Origin: Candidatus Nitrosymbiomonas sp.
Lineage (GTDB): Bacteria; Sysuimicrobiota; Sysuimicrobiia; Sysuimicrobiales; Humicultoraceae
Length of the DNA: 9,286 nucleotides
Direction of reading: 5' to 3'
NCBI GenBank assembly: GCA_020724185.1
Contig: DYHL01000016.1
Span: forward strand, 10,320 to 19,605
Made by a program: the position numbers and the translations under genes
Notes under the pieces: model-generated
Databases searched by the model: none
Told to the model about the DNA's origin: nothing
The model's input: the letters and a program-made list of their open reading frames with translations, nothing else
In this document: positions 7,333-9,286 of the stretch, piece by piece
Layout: the number at the start of each line of letters is the position of its first letter
Numbering within the stretch: the stretch's first letter is position 1

Positions 7333-8393
7333 TCAGCGGCTACTACGGCTTCGGCAACCTGGGCGACGAGGCCGTCCTGGCCGGGCTGATTGCCGGGCTG
7401 CGCGCCGCCGGTGTGGACCAGCGGCTAGTGGTTCTATCCGCCGACCCGGCAGAGACCACAATGCTGCACGGGGTGGAGGCCCATCCGCGCTCCCCGCTTG
7501 CCGTATGGCAAGCGCTAGCGGGAGCGCGCCTGCTGATCAGCGGAGGTGGATCCCTTGTCCAGGACGTGACCAGCGCGCGCAGCGCCCTGTACTACATCGG
7601 CACCATGCTCGCGGCCTCCATGCGTCGGGTGCCGCTCGCGGTGGTTGGGCAGGGGGTCGGGCCGGTCCGCCGGCCATGGGTAAGACGGCTGGCGGCCGCG
7701 GCGTTCAACAGGGCGCAGGCGATCAGCGTGCGTGACGCCGCCTCGGCCCGCGCGCTCCGGGCGATGGGGGTGGTCCGCCCGGTAGACGTGGGAGCGGACC
7801 TAGCCGCGCTGATGACCCCGTCCCCGCCCCAGCGTGTGGAGGAGCTGCTGGCCGGATCTGGGCTGGGCACCTCGGTCCCGCGTCTGGGAGTTGTCGTGCG
7901 CCCGTGGAGGGGCTTGGTGGAAGTCTCGAATATGGGCAGGGCGGCGCGGCTCTTCGCAGCGGCGCACCGCGCGGAGATCGCGGTCTTCCCGTTTGACCGG
8001 ACTCGCGATTTGGAGATCAGCCACGCCGTGGCAGAGGCCTCCGGCGGCCGCGTCGTGCAGGCCACGACCCCCCAGGACCTGCTGGGCCTGGTGGGTGCGG
8101 TGGACCTGATGCTGGCCGTCCGCCTGCACGCCCTGATCTTCGCGACGATCCAGGCCGTGCCCGCGGTGGCTCTGACCTACGATCCCAAGGTGACGGCGTT
8201 CGCGTCCGGGATGGGCCTGCCCGGTCCCCTGGCCGCCGACGCCTCAGAGCAAGATCTCGAGGAGGCGCTCGAGCTTGCCTGGAGCTCGCGCGAGGACGCG
8301 CGCGCTCACCTACGGTCAGCCGCTCCTGCCCTGAGGGAGGCAGCCGCATCCGGCGTCCGCGGCGTTGTGAGGCTGCTGGCGCCCCCTGGCTGA
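7236..8393 (+). CDS. csaB: Polysaccharide pyruvyl transferase CsaB
   Basis: CsaB puts a pyruvate ketal on cell-wall polysaccharide; the modified polymer holds SLH-domain and S-layer proteins. Numbered from GTG 7236 (385 residues), the typical motifs are SGYYGFGNLGDEA (34 on), GGGSLVQD (103 on), GQGVGPVRRPW, VRLHALIFA (Arg296, His298) and YDPKV (315 on). The family normally begins one to three residues before VLVSGYYG, which here falls at 7317-7326, where no ATG, GTG or TTG exists. The nearest ordinary in-frame starts are GTG 7236 and ATG 7134, both without a ribosome binding site and inside the DUF5693 gene. They add 30 and 64 residues of arginine- and glycine-rich sequence that looks like a shadow of that gene. 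Starting at the conserved region would give about 355 residues, close to the usual 360. The start given is therefore provisional; the product is sure. Its position after DUF5693 is a common pairing. Confidence 0.93.
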   Translation: MADRERAPPGRGSGRPRGHGAPLGIAATPPVLVSGYYGFGNLGDEAVLAGLIAGLRAAGVDQRLVVLSADPAETTMLHGVEAHPRSPLAVWQALAGARLLISGGGSLVQDVTSARSALYYIGTMLAASMRRVPLAVVGQGVGPVRRPWVRRLAAAAFNRAQAISVRDAASARALRAMGVVRPVDVGADLAALMTPSPPQRVEELLAGSGLGTSVPRLGVVVRPWRGLVEVSNMGRAARLFAAAHRAEIAVFPFDRTRDLEISHAVAEASGGRVVQATTPQDLLGLVGAVDLMLAVRLHALIFATIQAVPAVALTYDPKVTAFASGMGLPGPLAADASEQDLEEALELAWSSREDARAHLRSAAPALREAAASGVRGVVRLLAPPG

Positions 8394-8396
8394 TCC

Positions 8397-8430
8397 GGAA
8401 CCGGCAGGAGTTCCGATCCGGCGAACGGAA
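8397..8430 (+). repeat. Two overlapping inverted repeats after csaB
   Basis: GGAAC (8397-8401) pairs with GTTCC (8410-8414), and TTCCG (8411-8415) pairs with CGGAA (8426-8430). The stems share bases, so they could not form together. No T-run follows, so a rho-independent terminator for csaB is not supported. They could be operator-like elements or chance in a short GC-rich gap. Confidence 0.3.
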
Positions 8431-8431
8431 T
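8404..8431 (+). promoter_or_regulatory. Possible sigma-H-like promoter for spoVS
   Basis: GCAGGAGTT (8404-8412), 12 bases, then ACGGAAT (8425-8431) matches the Bacillus sigma-H consensus RnAGGAwWW / N11-12 / RnnGAAT except for one base in the W-run. spoVS is known to be sigma-H-controlled in B. subtilis. The match is post hoc, and a sigma-H homologue in this organism is not shown. I see no convincing sigma-70 type -35/-10 pair in the rest of the gap. GATACC and GATAAC at 8441-8452 are weak -10 candidates. Confidence 0.35.
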
Positions 8432-8478
8432 AGCCTTTCGGATACCGATAACGACGCACGCTTTTCGTCGCCGCATTC

Positions 8479-8485
8479 GAGGAGG
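8479..8485 (+). promoter_or_regulatory. Ribosome binding site of spoVS
   Basis: GAGGAGG lies 11 bases before the ATG at 8497. This is a strong Shine-Dalgarno motif with slightly long spacing. It contrasts with the upstream overlapping genes, which mostly lack one, and indicates independent, efficient initiation. Confidence 0.75.
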
Positions 8486-8496
8486 CGCCGTCCATC

Positions 8497-8760
8497 ATGC
8501 CGGAGGTGCTCAAGGTCTCCGCGGACTCCAAGCCGAAGGCAGTGGCAGGGGCAGTGGCCGCAGTGGTGCGCGAGAAGGGCTCGGTCGAGCTACAGGCCAT
8601 CGGCGCCGGCGCCGTGAACCAGGCGGTCAAGGCGATCGCGATCTCCCGGGGATACGTCGCGCCCAACGGGATAGACCTCGTGGCCATCCCGGCTTTCACG
8701 AAGGTCGAAATAGACGGGGAGGAGCGGACCGCAATCAAGTTTCTCATCGAGCCGCGTTAG
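8497..8760 (+). CDS. spoVS: Stage V sporulation protein S family (SpoVS)
   Basis: This is a complete 87-residue protein of the usual length. It begins MPEVLKVSADSKPKAVAGA and contains the core IGAGAVNQAVKAIAISRGYVAP and the end RTAIKFLIEPR, all characteristic of SpoVS, an Alba-like small protein that probably binds nucleic acid. In B. subtilis it affects septation and spore coat assembly. The family is also found in many non-sporing phyla (Deinococcota, Thermotogota, Armatimonadota), so it does not by itself show sporulation. It is separated from csaB by 103 bases with its own ribosome binding site and a possible promoter. It lies only 9 bases before prs and is probably co-transcribed with it. 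Confidence 0.95.
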   Translation: MPEVLKVSADSKPKAVAGAVAAVVREKGSVELQAIGAGAVNQAVKAIAISRGYVAPNGIDLVAIPAFTKVEIDGEERTAIKFLIEPR

Positions 8761-8769
8761 CCCGCGCCA

Positions 8770-9286
8770 ATGGATGCTACCGGTTACGGGAAGCTGAAGC
8801 TCTTCTGCGGCAGCTCGGTGCCCACCCTGGCCCGGGAGATTGCCGACTACCTGGCCATCCCCCAGGGGCAGGTAACGCTGACGCGCTTCGCCGACGGAGA
8901 GGTCTACTGTCGCTTCGAAGAGAACGCGCGCGGCGAAGACGCCTTCGTGGTGCAGTCCACCTGCCACCCCGTAAACGAGCACTTGATGGAGCTCCTGATT
9001 ATGGTAGACGCGCTCCGCCGCGCCTCCGCCGGGCGCATCACAGCCGTGGTCCCCTACTACGGCTACGGCCGGAAGGACAAGAAGGACGCGCCGCGCGAGC
9101 CCATCACCGGACGGCTCGTGGCGGATCTGTTCACAACGGCCGGGGTGGACCGGGTCCTGACGGTTGACCTGCACGCAGGGCAGATCGAGGGCTTCTTCAC
9201 CATCCCGGTGGACCACCTGCGGGCGCTTCCTTTGTTCGCCGACTACCTGGCGCGCAAGGGCCTGGCCAACGGGGTGGTGGTGGCGC
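8770..9286 (+). CDS. prs: Ribose-phosphate pyrophosphokinase (PRPP synthase), 3'-truncated by window edge
   Basis: Prs makes phosphoribosyl pyrophosphate from ribose 5-phosphate and ATP for purine, pyrimidine, NAD, histidine and tryptophan synthesis. From ATG 8770 about 172 of the usual ~315 residues are visible, without a stop. Motifs are LKLFCGSSVPTLAREIA, RFADGEVYCRFEENARG, VVPYYGYGRKDKK, PREPITGRLVADL and VLTVDLHAGQIEGFFTIPVD. Asp133 and His135 lie in the metal/ATP-binding DLHAGQ motif. The ATP-binding RQDR/RQDK segment reads RKDK (101-104), a departure from the commonest form. There is no Shine-Dalgarno motif before the ATG, which lies 9 bases after the spoVS stop, so coupling to spoVS translation is likely. 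The PRPP-binding loop lies outside the window. Confidence 0.96.
   Translation, partial: MDATGYGKLKLFCGSSVPTLAREIADYLAIPQGQVTLTRFADGEVYCRFEENARGEDAFVVQSTCHPVNEHLMELLIMVDALRRASAGRITAVVPYYGYGRKDKKDAPREPITGRLVADLFTTAGVDRVLTVDLHAGQIEGFFTIPVDHLRALPLFADYLARKGLANGVVVA

Noticed and set aside
8539..8566. Three copies of GCAGTGG in the 5' part of spoVS
   Set aside because: They encode the Ala-Val-rich helix normal for SpoVS (AVAGAVAAVV), so codon repetition explains them.
8497..8760. Presence of spoVS as proof that the organism forms spores
   Set aside because: SpoVS is widespread in non-sporing phyla and no other sporulation gene is in the window.

Overview
The window is GC-rich (roughly two thirds G+C by eye) and densely coded, with every gene on the + strand. 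The gene set is secA (5' truncated), lnt, prfB, a DUF2993-type gene, a DUF5693-type gene, csaB, spoVS and prs (3' truncated). SpoVS, CsaB and DUF5693 together point to a Terrabacteria-side lineage. The presence of lnt suggests one with an outer membrane or lipoprotein triacylation. Armatimonadota, Deinococcota-like phyla or an uncultured relative such as the CSP1-3 group would fit. This placement is inference from gene content only.

Layout. Positions 1-3539 hold the C-terminal two thirds of the SecA translocase ATPase, overlapping a gene for apolipoprotein N-acyltransferase (Lnt), so protein export and lipoprotein maturation are coupled. The Lnt protein is unusually long: after the normal membrane and nitrilase domains it carries an extra C-terminal membrane domain that looks like a decayed CPBP (Abi/CAAX-type) intramembrane protease. 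Positions 3540-3574 hold a perfect extended -10 promoter a few bases before the prfB ATG, which predicts an almost leaderless prfB mRNA. prfB itself needs the classical +1 programmed frameshift at CTT TGA C, codons 25-26.

From prfB the genes run without gaps, overlapping by ATGA and GTGA: prfB, a DUF2993 single-pass envelope protein, a DUF5693 polytopic membrane protein, and csaB, the pyruvyl transferase that modifies cell-wall polysaccharide for SLH/S-layer anchoring. The csaB frame has no ordinary start codon close to its conserved N terminus. That makes the DUF5693-csaB junction the most ambiguous gene boundary here. A C5 run at 7320-7324 could allow a -1 shift that fuses the two proteins.

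A 103-base gap (8394-8496) separates csaB from spoVS. It contains a sequence resembling a sigma-H promoter, overlapping inverted repeats, and a strong ribosome binding site. prs (PRPP synthase) follows spoVS after only 9 bases and runs off the window.

No RNA genes, CRISPR arrays, insertion sequences or phage genes were seen. The most unusual items are the Lnt-CPBP-like fusion and the csaB start/junction problem. The prfB frameshift is well known in the family, but it will be mis-annotated by simple ORF calling.
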